DNA of 64,000 nt from Siphonodentalium dalli (lineage: Eukaryota > Mollusca > Scaphopoda > Gadilida > Siphonodentaliidae). Both the position numbers and the translations under genes were made by a program. Under the pieces are notes generated by a model. It was not told the DNA's origin. It saw only the letters and a list, made by a program, of their open reading frames with translations, and did no database searches. Below are positions 1 through 10,394 of this stretch, in pieces; position 1 is the stretch's first letter, and the number at the start of each line of letters is the position of its first letter. Location of the stretch: assembly GCA_032622095.1 (NCBI GenBank), contig CP136063.1, forward strand, positions 25,360,987 to 25,424,986, in the 5' to 3' direction.

Positions 1-1738
1 TTTACTGATCAGGCATTCCAAATTATTTTTTGGGTTTTTCGCCTCGTAGGAGACACTCTCATGTTCAAATTTCTGCTTCATTACTACTATTTTTCAAAAT
101 TTAGAGAGTGCTCATTCTTACTAACGACATCACCAACTTAAAACCAAGTCAGTAAAGCTGATTATACACATTCATGGAGTCAGTACGGTAAATCTTACAT
201 GGCTGATTATACACATTCATGGAGTCAGTACGGTAAATCTTACATGGCTGATTATATCCCACCATGGATGGAGTTATTTGTAAACTGCCCTGACAGACAT
301 GTTTTATGTTCATGAAATAACTTTATTTCCCACGCTGTACGCAGTAGGTGCAGGGTGATTTTTTATTTATTCGTGTTTGTGAACTTCTGTGACACTTTGG
401 ATTCGTCATTCATCAACTAGCAACTTAGTATTCGTAATTCATAAATTGGGAATCATTTCAACACGGTGGATACAGAATTTTATTACAAAGAGGGAATAGT
501 GATGTGAAAATGGATTTAACCGAAAATATGGTGCAGCAATTCTCAATAGGCCGGAAACTACACTGATGACCGGAGTTGAAATAAAGCGGACCAGAGATAG
601 AAAGAATTCAGACCGAAAACAGAAACCAAACCGAACAGACGTATTTCTTCAATAATCTCCAGATTATTATCCTTTGTATTAATCCTTGTGGATCCAAAAT
701 GTATTGATAGTAAGTATGTTTATTATTTAATATTCTATTGTAAATGTTTATATATACCGCCAATTTTTACAATATGGATTGATATCGGATGTTATGAGGA
801 ACCGAGTACATCAATCGAGTTATCGAGATATCTGTTTAAATAAATTCGAGAACTTTTATCTTGATGCTTCATTAGCAACACATAGCAGGAACTCAAACTT
901 GAGTGTTTTGTGGGGACTGATCGCACCATCGATCGATCGTTCCAGTGGGTAACATCAACCTAATGTTCCCAGGATGCTATGCAATAGCAGACAGGAAGTC
1001 ACATGATTTTTAACCCAATTTTCTACGCCTCTCCAGATCGCGTCGTATTTCTGTTTCATGGTATTGTAAAAAATAATGTCATTCATGCCTAAACTTGAAA
1101 AGCAACAACGCGCCTGGTTGCTATCATTTAGGGAGAGATCATGTTATTCTTTCTAAAAATACGAAGTATGGTGTTCAGCATGGCTCATTTATGAATTTTG
1201 CACTACCCGCTATGTACACACTATGCAATAGAGTCCTACATGTAACTGAGCTGGAACACAAAAATCACAAAGCAAAAATGTATTACATACAATTGTACAT
1301 CCGCATAATGCCATCTCAAATTTATTAATGTATTTCTTTCAGATTCAGCATGAAGCATCATCAAGTATCTACTGTCAAGATTCAACATACATGTACATTA
1401 TCTGGAGATGTCATCTGGATCATGTGAACTGGACAACTCAATAACATGACTTCTGCTCTAACCCAGTCTTATTGTGAATTTTTCCAAAACTCTCTACATG
1501 TGATTGTATACCAAACAAGTTTTGTTTAGGACAACTATGTACTACACCACTTAATATAATACTTCACAGAAGAATATCAATATTTAATACATCCCTAGCT
1601 GAGTGTTAGTCAAGAATAAATTACATGGGGAAGAATAAATCTTGTTTTCCATACAGGTTTGAAGTAAATTCAAGTAATTGAATATTTTGAATTTTTTTTA
1701 AGTTATTGATTTGCTTTCTGATTTCGGAAGTATATTAA
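1..1738. other. AT-rich intergenic stretch, no gene recognised
   Basis: I see no recognisable coding region, RNA gene or transposon end here. The short open frame at 1095-1328 has no family resemblance, no obvious splice context and a composition like its surroundings, so I do not call it. The only structured element is the 45-bp duplication at 158-255. Confidence 0.6.
158..255. repeat. 45-bp direct tandem duplication
   Basis: Two identical 45-bp units lie at 158-202 and 203-247, each starting CTGATTATACACATTCATGG. A third partial unit, CTGATTAT, follows before divergence at 256. The two full units show no differences, so this is a recent local duplication. No function is apparent. Confidence 0.9.
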
Positions 1739-1963
1739 GTTCGTCGTAAAAGTAAAACACCCGAGACTGTTGACAAAAATACTACTAATACCACTAGACA
1801 GTCTGCAACAAATGCTCTGCAACTACTGATGGAAAAGTCAAAACAGTTACAGCAACAACAAGTTCTCACTGCGATGTTTGATGAAAAGCCGAAGGAAATT
1901 CCAAATCTCTATCAGAGCAAACTTTCCACCTGGACGCATCTTAACAATTATATTGATTTTTAA
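1739..1963 (+). pseudogene. Short polar, glutamine-rich open frame, possible exon relic
   Basis: The frame is open from just after a TAA at 1736-1738 to a TAA at 1961-1963, about 74 codons, with no initiating methionine near its start. The translation begins RRKSKTPETVD and continues with Thr/Asn-rich sequence, then LLMEKSKQLQQQQVLTAMF, which could form a short amphipathic or coiled segment, and ends in a segment with KPKEIPNLYQSK. The family is not recognised. Composition is more protein-like than the AT-rich flanks, and the frame sits just upstream of a transposon pseudogene, so it could be an exon fragment captured by or belonging to that element. The stop lies in the 19-bp repeat that follows. 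Confidence 0.2.
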
Positions 1964-2000
1964 CAATTCTATTGATTTTTAACAATTATATTGATTTTTA
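1941..2000. repeat. 19-bp tandem repeat, three copies
   Basis: AACAATTATATTGATTTTT recurs with starts at 1943, 1962 and 1981 (19-bp period), with one A/C difference in the middle copy. It abuts the 3' end of the preceding open frame. About 50 bp downstream, two roughly 40-bp direct copies beginning ATTTATTTATGTT occur between 2047 and 2130. Confidence 0.85.
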
Positions 2001-2372
2001 AAATAAGTTTTATTGTTTTTGTTAAATAAGTTCCATTCAACTGAACAATTATTTATTTATGTTATAATCTGTTGATTCACTGACTCGACTATTTATTTAT
2101 GTTTTAATCTGATTCACTGACTACACTATGCTGCTGGTCATATATCAACAACCGCATGCATCGTACAGTGGCAACCCATTGCCTGGAGAATTCTTACTGA
2201 TGAAACTTGTTCACAGTTTTTTCGGTATTCCTTCCGATGTTTGCCGATGGGGAGCAAGTTTCGCCCGGAATTCGTCAGGGTTTTGGACAAGCACCTGACC
2301 TGAGTGCAACTGTTATTTCTGCAAATTCGTGTAATTTACACAAAGGCTATTTCATATTGAAATTCAACAATC

Positions 2373-3530
2373 ATGGGCAAATCCAATAAAAAAAGGGCCG
2401 ACAATGCAGCCCGCCCAGGTGCCACTGGGACAGCCCGAGGAAGACGTTCCACTTGTCTCGGAGCGAAATTGGAGAGACTCCGGGCAGAGTTGATGATGAT
2501 TCAAATTGTTATGCCTGAGACAATGCGAAAGCCAGAGGTAATAAAACTCTTCCAACTTAATCAGTCGACCCAAGCCAGTGCTCAGTTTAAGCTTCATTCA
2601 TGGAACCGATAGTGCATACCGTCGATGATGCTGTTCCGTCAACGTCTAAAATTCATGTGGATTCGCACGCTACTGGTTCCGGCATTGGAGTTAATGTTTC
2701 AGTATCAGTCAGTAACGTTCAGCCCCCTTCACAAATCGACTCATTTCTGTAACCAACAACAACAGCAGCAACTGGCTTTTTAAGAGATCAAACCGATATC
2801 ATCATATCACAAATTATATAACTCTATGCAGTAAATGAGCATATCCGTTCTGCCTCAGAACATGGCAGCTGGACCGGATTCCTCTCTACATCATTGGTAT
2901 GCACAACTTATCCCACGCTATTCCGAGTACAGACTTGCCAAACCCATTGGTGTGGCAGTATCATCACTACCAGAGATTGATCCGGTCATATCACCTACTC
3001 TGCGGAATGATCCGGACATATCACCTACTCTGCGGAATGATCCGGACATATCACCTACTCTGCGGAATGATCCGGACATATCACCTACTCTGCGGAATGA
3101 TCCGGACATATCACCTACTCTGCGGAATGATCCGGACATATCACCTACTCTGCGGAATGATCCGGACATATCACCTACTCTGCGGAATGATCCGGACATA
3201 TCACCTACTCAGCGAATGAAATTCTTGCGGGCAAGGATGTCAATTTAGCGCACCTCATCATGCCACGTTTGATCTTGCTAAAAGCTCGGAAAAATACGAT
3301 GCGCATCTTTCAAAGCATCTCTCCTTATCAGAGTACATTCGAGCTTACAGGCAGTATCAAAATGTGATTTGTGAGGCATTTCCAAATCGTCACCAAGAAT
3401 TGGACACATATTTCAATGATATAACGTCCATAGCAAACCAGTATGGCGATGCCTTTTATTCGTACCACCTGTCATTCTCCGCTAAAGCTGTTGCCTGGTT
3501 GGTAAGGCGGAACAAAACTTAGTTGGGCCA
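2373..3530 (+). pseudogene. Degenerate ORF1/Gag-like protein of a tyrosine-recombinase (DIRS/Ngaro-like) retrotransposon
   Basis: The 5' part begins MGKSNKKRADNAARPG at 2373, a basic N-terminus followed by a helical Leu/Glu segment. The best-preserved part is at about 3240-3526 in a different frame. It contains HLSLSEYIRAYRQYQNVICE, then an EAFPNRHQELDTY segment, QYGDAFYSYH and FSAKAVAWL. This order (L-Y-I-A-Y-Q; C-E-A-F-P-R-E-L-D; Q-Y-G...F-Y-YH; FSAKA) is one I associate with the ORF1/Gag-like protein upstream of RT and recombinase genes in metazoan DIRS/Ngaro-type elements. The reading frame changes at least twice between 2373 and 3293, with stops and an expanded 30-bp repeat, so it is not functional as it stands. 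I see no adjacent reverse transcriptase, RNase H or methyltransferase. A recombinase fragment occurs separately near 9.5 kb, but nothing shows the two came from one copy. The family call is from memory of motif order, not a search. Confidence 0.55.
2979..3218. repeat. 30-bp tandem repeat inside the ORF1-like pseudogene
   Basis: About eight units of 30 bp, each starting GATCCGGACATATCACC, run from 2979 to 3218. The first unit differs by GGTC for GGAC and the last diverges after CCTACTC. Because 30 is a multiple of three, every frame is preserved; one frame reads a DPDISPTLRN decapeptide. All three forward frames and one reverse frame stay open, which explains several overlapping ORFs here. Near identity between units implies recent slippage or unequal exchange within an otherwise decayed transposon gene. 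Confidence 0.95.
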
Positions 3531-4600
3531 TTAAGGTTAACTCGCTCTATTGTTCCCTATTCACTAGGCACAAAGCACTTCATCAGACCGACATAATTAA
3601 GAGGCAAAAAACAGGACATATCATGCTAGAAATTATTTAATCCTCTTTAAAGCAACATCCAGTGTTAATTTTTGTTTGTTTTATTTAGGCCACATAAAAA
3701 AAGGTGTTTGTTTCTCAAGGAATTTTTTTGTTCAAAAGTGATGAGGGAAGCAGGTATATGTTATTATTATTTATTTCAAATTTTTCAGATGAGGGAGGCA
3801 GGTTTTTGTTTTTTATAATTTTATTTTAATGATACCGTGTAAACAAAACACTCCTTATTCAAATTTATCATATAACATGGAAAGCCTTAGGTTGTGGACA
3901 GAGTACATGCAGCTAAATGATAACAGATCTGAAATGGGAAAGTATCTGAAAGTCTGAAACTATATTCCATTTGGGAAGGAATTTATATATGCAATTAGAA
4001 ATGATATAGAAGCAGACAAATTTTATTATTTTTTAATTTTTGTGGTCATTATACCCAATGAAATGTTCAAAATTTTTTTTAAAGAGCATGCCTTTTGAAA
4101 TCCAAGTGTTCTCATTTCATTGAAACACACAAAGTCTCTCGATAAATCATCTCTTCTTTGTTTGCTGTTGTATGTTGGAAATGTGGTACTTTCCTTCTTC
4201 ATTAGAATAGAAGTTCAAAAGTGTTTTTTTTTTAATACATGAATCACCAGCATAATTTGGAACTGTAACATCAATGTCATCCTTTTTTATAATTATATCG
4301 AGTTGTATGTATCGACCGGACATCCGAACGGTGTTGCAACATCAGAGGCATTTAACTGTTCATCAACACAATAAAAATCCGATGTTTTCAATTTTGAAAC
4401 GTGAACTTGAAACAGTGTGAAAAGTTATTTCAGAATTGTTCGCCTGAGTTTCCTCTCGGTATTCAGTAAGAATTATCCGTTTGTTTTCGTCAATAACTTT
4501 CTCCCGAAGGAATTGAAAAGAATGTGTATTAGGGCATGGTATAACTGTCCATGGTACAAGGTGTTGAAGAGGTGCTCCCAGCTTCTTTCCAAACACGGCA
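3531..4600. other. AT-rich stretch, no gene recognised
   Basis: I find no recognisable gene. There are A/T homopolymer runs and a short direct repeat, GATGAGGGARGCAGG, at about 3741 and 3789. The overlapping short open frames at 4363-4611 on both strands have no recognisable motif. Confidence 0.55.
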
Positions 4601-5765
4601 ACATTTATTAGTTACGAGAGTGGCCATTTTTCATACCGGAAACAACGAGGAGGTGCGCTCGATCTCGCACCCCGGAATCCGGTGTACTTTTACCACCAAT
4701 GGCGTTCGAGGAAGGAGGCACGCGGGAGCTGGCCTGCTCGGATTTTCTTTTATGTTTCGTGGCGGAATGTATTTTAATGTTGTAAATTTCATTTGTGATG
4801 ATGACAAGCATGGACCTAAGTGTTTCCAGCGTGTTCGATCCTGAACTCTGTCGATCCGACTCGTGTTTTGTGTCTCGACGATTCTCTCCGACAGCACATT
4901 GCCACGAAGATAGGGGAGACCGCCATTTCTTACCCAGCCGTTCCTTCGGACTGTTTTACTCCAACTTTGCGTTTTAACTGTTTTAAACTATGTTTTACTG
5001 AACAATCATTATATTATCCTGCTGGTGCAGTTGAGGAGTGTGAACTATGCGTTGCAGTGTCATCGTTGGTCTGCTGTTTCTTCCGTGAACTTTGACCTTT
5101 TGTCATTGACATGCGATGCACCAACTCTATCAGAATGGATTTTATATATACAGAGTTTCGCAGTCATGTTGCCGATCTGAATATGCGTGATACTTTGCTT
5201 CGGATACAGAGTTTCGCAGCGCTCCGGTCTGAAATGCGTTTATACAGAGACCCTAGTATTTTGTTGTTGTGATATTTATAGGCCTATTTATATTATATGT
5301 ACTTTTCTGTATAACAGAGTTTCGCGGATCGTTGATCTGAATATGCGTTATTCGAGTCATGAGTTCATTTCGAACTGGGTATACAGAGTTTCGCGGTTCA
5401 CATGATTGATCTGAATATGCGTCTATACATTGACTTCATCATGAAAGAGCTTGCACTGGTGTACAGAGTTCGGGCGATGTGATATGTTCTCTGAAGGGAT
5501 CGGTGGATGGACTTGACATTCAGGGCAGTTCCAGGCTCTCCAATAACATCCTGGACTCAACTCAAATTGTTTCGGAACTTTCGGCCTCACCTTCTGCGCT
5601 GTTGTACCAGCTGTGTTCCAAAAAAACCTGTTAGGAACTACGTGTGAACTGTCATTGCTTTGTTTTTATTAGACAGTCTTTTACATGTATTTTACCCCAT
5701 ATATATGGGGGTGCGCTGTTAAATAAATGGCGGAATTTCCAATAAACCATAACCATAACCAGAGG
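4601..5765 (+). mobile_element. Possible retroposon body with polyadenylation signals and a CATAAC-type 3' tail
   Basis: This stretch is more GC-rich than its surroundings. It ends with AATAAA signals near 5722 and 5741 followed immediately by a short CCATAA tandem tail (about 5744-5762), after which AT-rich DNA resumes. A tail of short simple repeats after AATAAA is typical of several non-LTR retrotransposon and SINE 3' ends. Small open frames here (4551-4844, 4820-5095) are not recognisable and contain no RT motif, so if this is a retroposon it is a 5'-truncated or non-coding copy. An alternative is the 3' UTR of a processed transcript. No target duplication was identified. Confidence 0.3.
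5147..5475. repeat. Cluster of paired motifs TACAGAGTTTCGC and GATCTGAATATGCG
   Basis: ATACAGAGTTTCGCAG or a close variant occurs at about 5149, 5204, 5312 and 5381, and a decayed copy at 5460. Each of the first four is followed within about 10-20 bp by a variant of GATCTGAATATGCGT (5174, 5224 diverged, 5334, 5408). Spacing between copies is irregular (about 55, 110 and 70 bp), so this is an old, partly expanded tandem repeat, not a clean minisatellite. No function is known. Confidence 0.75.
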
Positions 5766-6333
5766 CATAACTCTATATACTTACATTGCTTTCATCCTGC
5801 CAATCTCAACAGTGAAAATTTGAAACGCGCGGTAGGGTAGTAAGCTTATTATAAGCCCGCGATAAAAAGTGCCAATGCGCACAGTTTTTTAAGACGCGGC
5901 GGTCCTTGAGAAACGAAGTTGCATTTTTATGTGGCCTTAGTTGTATTTATTGTTTGTTTATGGACACACAATTAAATTTCACATCAAAGCCATATGGATG
6001 TTGATAAATCTGTTATAAGCCATGGTGTGAGATGGTATAAGATCTTGTGGATCCAGTATTATTTAGCATAAATGTTTTGCCAAAATTGATATTTTATTAT
6101 TTTGATACAGTTTTCAGGTGATTACTGAAAATCAGTGGAAATTTGGTAAAATGTTCATATAAGGCCAAAGAAAAAAGATACCATGTTTACGCACATCGAC
6201 CGCCCCTAAAAAATAACCGCCGACCCTAATCTTTTTATTGATATTTTGAGAAAAAGCCGAAAATAAAAAATAAAAACCACCAATGCACATACATAATGAT
6301 GTTCATTAGCTGCAATACACATGGTTTCTAACA
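5766..6333. other. AT-rich stretch, no gene recognised
   Basis: I see no coding region or element ends between the CATAAC tail and the left TA of the next transposon. Small GC-richer patches near 5825-5900 have no recognisable structure. Confidence 0.55.
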
Positions 6334-6335
6334 TA

Positions 6336-8291
6336 CTGGTATGCCCTAAGTAAATGACCCATTAACTGCAGTTATAATCCGTTTACAACTGCGGTTAAAC
6401 CGTAACCGCACCGCTGTTATTTGCCGTAACTGCGGTGGCATCGCAGTTACTTGCGGTTAGGTTACCGCAGTTAATAACCCTTAACTGCGGTTACATTGCA
6501 CGTAAACGTTAACCTTCCGGTATTTGAATATTTAATGGGAAAGAGAGGGGTACTACCCATGCATCTACCAGTGTATCTTATCGTTTTGTGTTTTAGGGAT
6601 CACGGCAAAGTGGTAACTTCATAATCGACCAGGAGTTGATTGTATGTTTTTTTATCACCGTCGGTACTCAACACGATATATTTTATGTTTTAATTCCGAC
6701 TTGTTGAAAACTGTATAATTTTGACGTATATGCTCTAGTATACGTCCGTTGTTCGGCTTGAGAAATGAAAGTGTCAATGACACTGTAGCTCAACTTTGTA
6801 AAGAAGGTAATTTTTTTGTGATGAGCAATGAATAGAGAGATTAAAAAGGAGTGTAAAAATGAGCAGTAAAGTATTTAGTCACACACAGAGTATAAAATCC
6901 AAGGTGGCTGCTGGCGGCCATGTTTTTTGGCTGAATGAACCCAAAATGACTCGTTCCCATCTACATGTCATTGTTAACATCCATGACAAATTTTATGATG
7001 ATTAGACTAAAGGCACGACCTGTAGCCCGTGCTAAAGAATTTAGTCATACAAAGAGTAAAATCCAAGATGGCTGCTGGCGCCATGTTTTTGGGCCGAATG
7101 AACCCAAAATTACTCGTTCCCATCTACATGTCAATATGTTTTTTTTTCCGAATGACCCCAAAATGAATCATTCCGGTAGAAATGTTGATGTCAACAGCTA
7201 TGACAAATTTCATAATGATCCGATCAAAGGTACGACCTGTAGCCTCTATTGTTGACTCCTTACGCACACACGCACGCACGGACGACAAAGCCATGGCAAT
7301 AGCTCAAACTATACAAAGTAAAGTTGAGCTAAAAATACATGCTTATGTTTGAAGCAAAGTAGAGTGCTGAATTTAGCTGGCGTGTCATGTTTGTAGTTAA
7401 TTATGATTATATAGCAACAAATGCAAGATCGGAAAACTTAAATATCGGTTTCCGATATCCGAATAATGCCCGACATTTGAAGAGTGCGGTTGTTCGGTTT
7501 AAACGCATTTTTCTTTCCCTCACTTTACATTTATGATGCATGTGTGGGACTCTAACCCCCACTTTATATTTTTATATAATTATCCACTCGAATCCGTTTG
7601 AAATTCAGTGGCCATTTTATCCGTTTGAATGCGTTTTTTCCGTTTTGCGGTTGTTCCATTTTAAACGCGTTTCCTTACATTGAAAGTGAGCGGCACTCAT
7701 CAGCTACATTGTCGAATAATTATATTTATATATAATTATATAAATATTCATTTTATCGATGGTTAAAGTTGAAAATGGGCCGTCACAATTCTGATTACCC
7801 GTCGGGGTTAGCCCAACTGTTATTTTCACCAAAATGCTACTGTAAAGTATACAACATTATAATAAAAAGAAATCCAAAAATAAATAAAACACACAAAACA
7901 CTTTTATTTTTTCACACCACACATCACAATCTTCCGTTTACCCAAAACATAAAATATTGGTATATGAATGTCTGTTCTATTTATCCAAAATAAATAGAAG
8001 ATCCACAACAAAAAATATTGATATTGAAAGGGACACTGCCATGTTATGTGTGCTAACTTGTCTAACGAGCATGGCAACTAAAACATGACACGCCATATAC
8101 GCCATATGGTATATGTTCCATTAAGAGCGACATATACCGGTTTAACCACGACATATCCATTTTAACCGCACAATTTATTCGGTTCTCTTGCGTTTTAAAT
8201 GCATCTTATAACCGCGGTTAGGTTAAAACGGAACGCAGTTAAACTGGGGTGCCACTTCAGTTAGATGGGCCATTTACTTAGGGCATAACAG
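6336..8291. mobile_element. Non-autonomous Tc1/mariner-like DNA transposon with TA target duplication
   Basis: The left end, after TA at 6334-6335, reads CTGGTATGCCCTAAGTAAAT. The right end, before TA at 8292-8293, reads on the opposite strand CTGTTATGCCCTAAGTAAAT. The inverted repeats continue with about 10 more similar bases (GRCCCATYTAACTG) and then subterminal repeats of AACTGCGGTTA and its complement (6385-6500 and 8205-8250). TA duplications and C-A/T-G type termini fit the Tc1/mariner superfamily. The 1,956-bp interior holds no recognisable transposase, so mobility would depend on a helper. A second, much shorter element with the same terminal ATGCCCTAAGTAA is at 13,837-14,020. Confidence 0.75.
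6873..7335. repeat. Bivalve-type interspersed repeat, internally triplicated
   Basis: Copy A (6873-7039) and copy B (7040-7132) both run TTTAGTCA...AAATCCAAGRTGGCTGCTGG...CATGTTTTTGG...GAATGAACCCAAAAT. A third, more diverged part (7133-7245) repeats the second half including GGTACGACCTGTAGCC. The 3' part contains ACACACGCACGCACGGACGAC, then CCATGGCAATAGCTCA and GTTGAGCTAAAA. I know this order (GATGGC block, ACGGACGAC run, GGCAATAGCTCA, GAGCTAAAA) from abundant repeats of bivalve genomes, where the end can fold as a hairpin. It lies wholly inside the Tc1-like element, so it inserted there or was carried as internal sequence. Confidence 0.65.
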
Positions 8292-8293
8292 TA

Positions 8294-9320
8294 TCCCTGT
8301 GAAAAGTGACCATAAAGTGACAGCTGGGTCTCAACAGTTAAAACTCCAGGTGTGGATTCTTGGATTTATAGGCATGATTTTGCAATTTTAGTTTCCTGAC
8401 AGTGGATATCAGGCCTGTTTTAAGCCTTGTTTGGGAACTATCAACAGACATGGTGGGTTTGTATCGGTATATATATATTTCGAAAAACTAGGCATGTTAC
8501 TAATAGGTTGGATGTTCATGTACTGGCTACCTCCAGACAATGGGATACAAGTACACGTACCAGTGTGATGGTAGTATTATCATGTGACATCAATTTCATA
8601 CCAAGTAATATAGCCCAAATTATGAAAACGTGGTATGTGAATAACAAATCACGCACTTACATTAAGTATAACATTAAGTATAAACAAAGTTTGATCTTCT
8701 ATTCAATCTTAATGTATGTTGTTCAAGCGATACTTTCCCCACAACATGAGTTGGTATTTTATGTCACTTCGGTCGAGGTAGTTCATTATTTCTGCAGCTG
8801 GATAAGAAGTAAAAAAAGTAAAAACAAAAACAAAATCCCTACCAACATGTACCAACCCTAATTTTTTCACACCATTGGCGGAAACATACTATCTTTGTAT
8901 TTTTGGCCTAACTTGTTTACAAGTCAATAAAGTCATGCATCAATTAATCTACAAAAACAAACTGGACAACAATGGGTGCAGCTTTATACGATTCTTATCT
9001 GTTCTCAGACTGAAATTTATGTTTCATTAATTTTTGCATGTGGTTCTTCGATGTTGAAATGATCTGGAAGAACCAGAAACAGAAATAGGGTAACTTTAAT
9101 ACTGACAATCAAGCTTAAATGGTGTGAGACTACAGATTTAGAGGTAAAAAGGGGTGGGTACCCTGCATGGAATTGGAAAAAAAATGTTTTCCTTCAAATA
9201 AGGGGGTGGTGGGTACCCAAGAGCCTACTGTCACTGACTGTCATGTCATTTTTTTCCGAACCCCCACTGTATGAGTTGGAAATTCCTGCTCAGAAAGGAT
9301 TCTATTCATTTTTGCGATAT
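8294..9320. other. Unannotated stretch, no gene recognised
   Basis: The longest frame is a 144-codon forward ORF at 8427-8861. Its translation has no recognisable domain, is rich in residues from AT-rich codons and ends in a lysine/asparagine stretch (KKSKNKNKI), so I treat it as chance. Two GGTGGGTACC-like stretches occur at about 9152 and 9208. Confidence 0.5.
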
Positions 9321-9420
9321 GCGTGCCAGAATGGATACTCAAAAAACTTGTTGTAAACCTAACAGTAAAGAGAATGAAAACGGTGTGTCTAATAGCCCTG
9401 CATAAGCAGCAAAGCTGCGT

Positions 9421-9637
9421 AAAGACAAGGGCAAAAAGTCCATTGAAACTGCACGTACGTGCAAAATGGATAAATCATATATTCAACACACAGAAAAATT
9501 CTGGGACAGAGTTACCAACCTGTTTATTGGTCTTACTAATCCTCATAACACTGTGTCTAGTGATACCATTTCACAATGGTTCAGAACTGTTCTCATGGAC
9601 GCTTGCATAGATACAAATATCTTCAATTATCTTTTAA
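9421..9637 (+). pseudogene. C-terminal fragment of a tyrosine recombinase (phage-integrase-like, DIRS/Crypton type)
   Basis: In one frame the translation includes KFWDRVTNLFIGLTNPHNTV, then SSDTISQWFRTVL, and ends MDACIDTNIFNYL. The pattern LFI...PH..VS.DTIS.W...VL..A.ID..IF is the segment just before the conserved H-x-x-R box of tyrosine recombinases carried by metazoan DIRS, Ngaro and Crypton elements. The H-x-x-R box and the catalytic tyrosine are missing: homology stops where the MITE begins, at a TTAA (9634-9637), and does not clearly resume after its other side at 10,095. Upstream, the same frame has a stop near 9403 and no catalytic arginine region. The fragment is therefore dead. The assignment is by motif recognition. 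Confidence 0.6.
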
Positions 9638-9664
9638 CCCTTTACCCAACAGAACGGCCCTGTA

Positions 9665-9731
9665 CCAATGCATTCTCTTATATATGCGAGTCGACCATAG
9701 GTCGCCTCGCATATATAAGAGAATGCATTGG
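9665..9731. repeat. 67-bp near-perfect palindrome (hairpin 1)
   Basis: Arms of 26 bp (9665-9690 and 9706-9731), starting CCAATGCATTCTCTTATATA and its complement, flank a 15-bp centre TCGACCATAGGTCGC. The centre contains a further CGACC/GGTCG pairing, so almost the whole 67 bp can extrude as one cruciform. Hairpin 2 at 9879-9944 is its reverse complement. Confidence 0.95.
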
Positions 9732-9878
9732 CTTAACACATATTAAAAATGATAAAATTGTCAAAGAATGTAGAAAAACATTATAAAAATTGTTAAAAAA
9801 TGTAAGACAAAATTATAAAATTGTTAAAGAATGTAATTTTTTTTTATAAAAAGTGTTAAAAAAAGGAACTTTTTTAGG

Positions 9879-9944
9879 CCATGCATTCTCTTATATATGC
9901 GAGGCGACCTATGGTCGACTCGCATATATAAGAGAATGCATTGG
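9879..9944. repeat. 66-bp near-perfect palindrome (hairpin 2), inverted copy of hairpin 1
   Basis: The sequence matches the reverse complement of 9665-9731 with one missing A in the left arm, as shown by the swapped centre GCGACCTATGGTCGA. Outside the hairpins, GCCCTGTACC (left) and its inverted counterpart GCCCTGTGCC (right) extend the inverted repeat. The two hairpins are thus the terminal parts of one foldback-type structure of about 310 bp. Confidence 0.93.
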
Positions 9945-10394
9945 CACAGGGCATAACTGTAACCATCACAATGTGGTCAATGAACCAGTTCCAATGATAT
10001 CCATATTTGTATGGTGTTATTGAGACAGACCGAGGATATTTTAGGCTGTTGAAGCTTTATTTAGGCGTTTTTGGCCGTTTTGTTGGGTAAAGGGTTAAAG
10101 ACATGTTAAAGTGTATAAGTGTCCAGTCTAATAACTTGTAATACATATATTCATGCACTCATGTTTCTTGATGTCAGTTAAACTGTCTAATTACATTCGT
10201 TTTCACAATATGGTTCCAATGGTTATCGTTACGATACTCAGAAAGTCTATAGGCTCGGGTCGAAAAAAAACCACCCAAATATTAAAGAGGTATTGTACAC
10301 TAAATCTAGATATTTATGAGATAATCTCCTTTTATGCTCATCATAATATATTCAACAATTGAATTAATTTGAGTCATTTGAACATTGCAAACAA

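Larger units (their letters stand above)
9638..10094. mobile_element. piggyBac-like MITE with TTAA target site
   Basis: The left end CCCTTTACCCAACAGAACGG follows TTAA at 9634-9637. The right end read on the opposite strand is CCCTTTACCCAACAAAACGG, and TTAA follows at 10,095-10,098. Inverted repeats of about 22 bp starting CCC with a TTAA duplication are the hallmarks of the piggyBac superfamily. At 457 bp with no transposase it is non-autonomous. It holds two long hairpins (9665-9731 and 9879-9944) and a possible nested element at 9650-9959. It interrupts or abuts the recombinase pseudogene. Confidence 0.8.

Noticed and set aside
2835..3248. A 137-codon gene with DPDISPTLRN repeats, plus overlapping frames on both strands
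   Set aside because: Open only because the 30-bp repeat preserves frame. Conserved ORF1-like sequence continues in other frames, so this is part of a broken pseudogene.
5722..5762. CCATAA tandem as a telomeric or interstitial telomere repeat
   Set aside because: Only about three units, not TTAGGG-type, and directly after AATAAA signals; better explained as a retroposon tail.
8427..8861. 144-codon forward ORF
   Set aside because: No recognisable domain, no splice or transcription context, and AT-driven composition.
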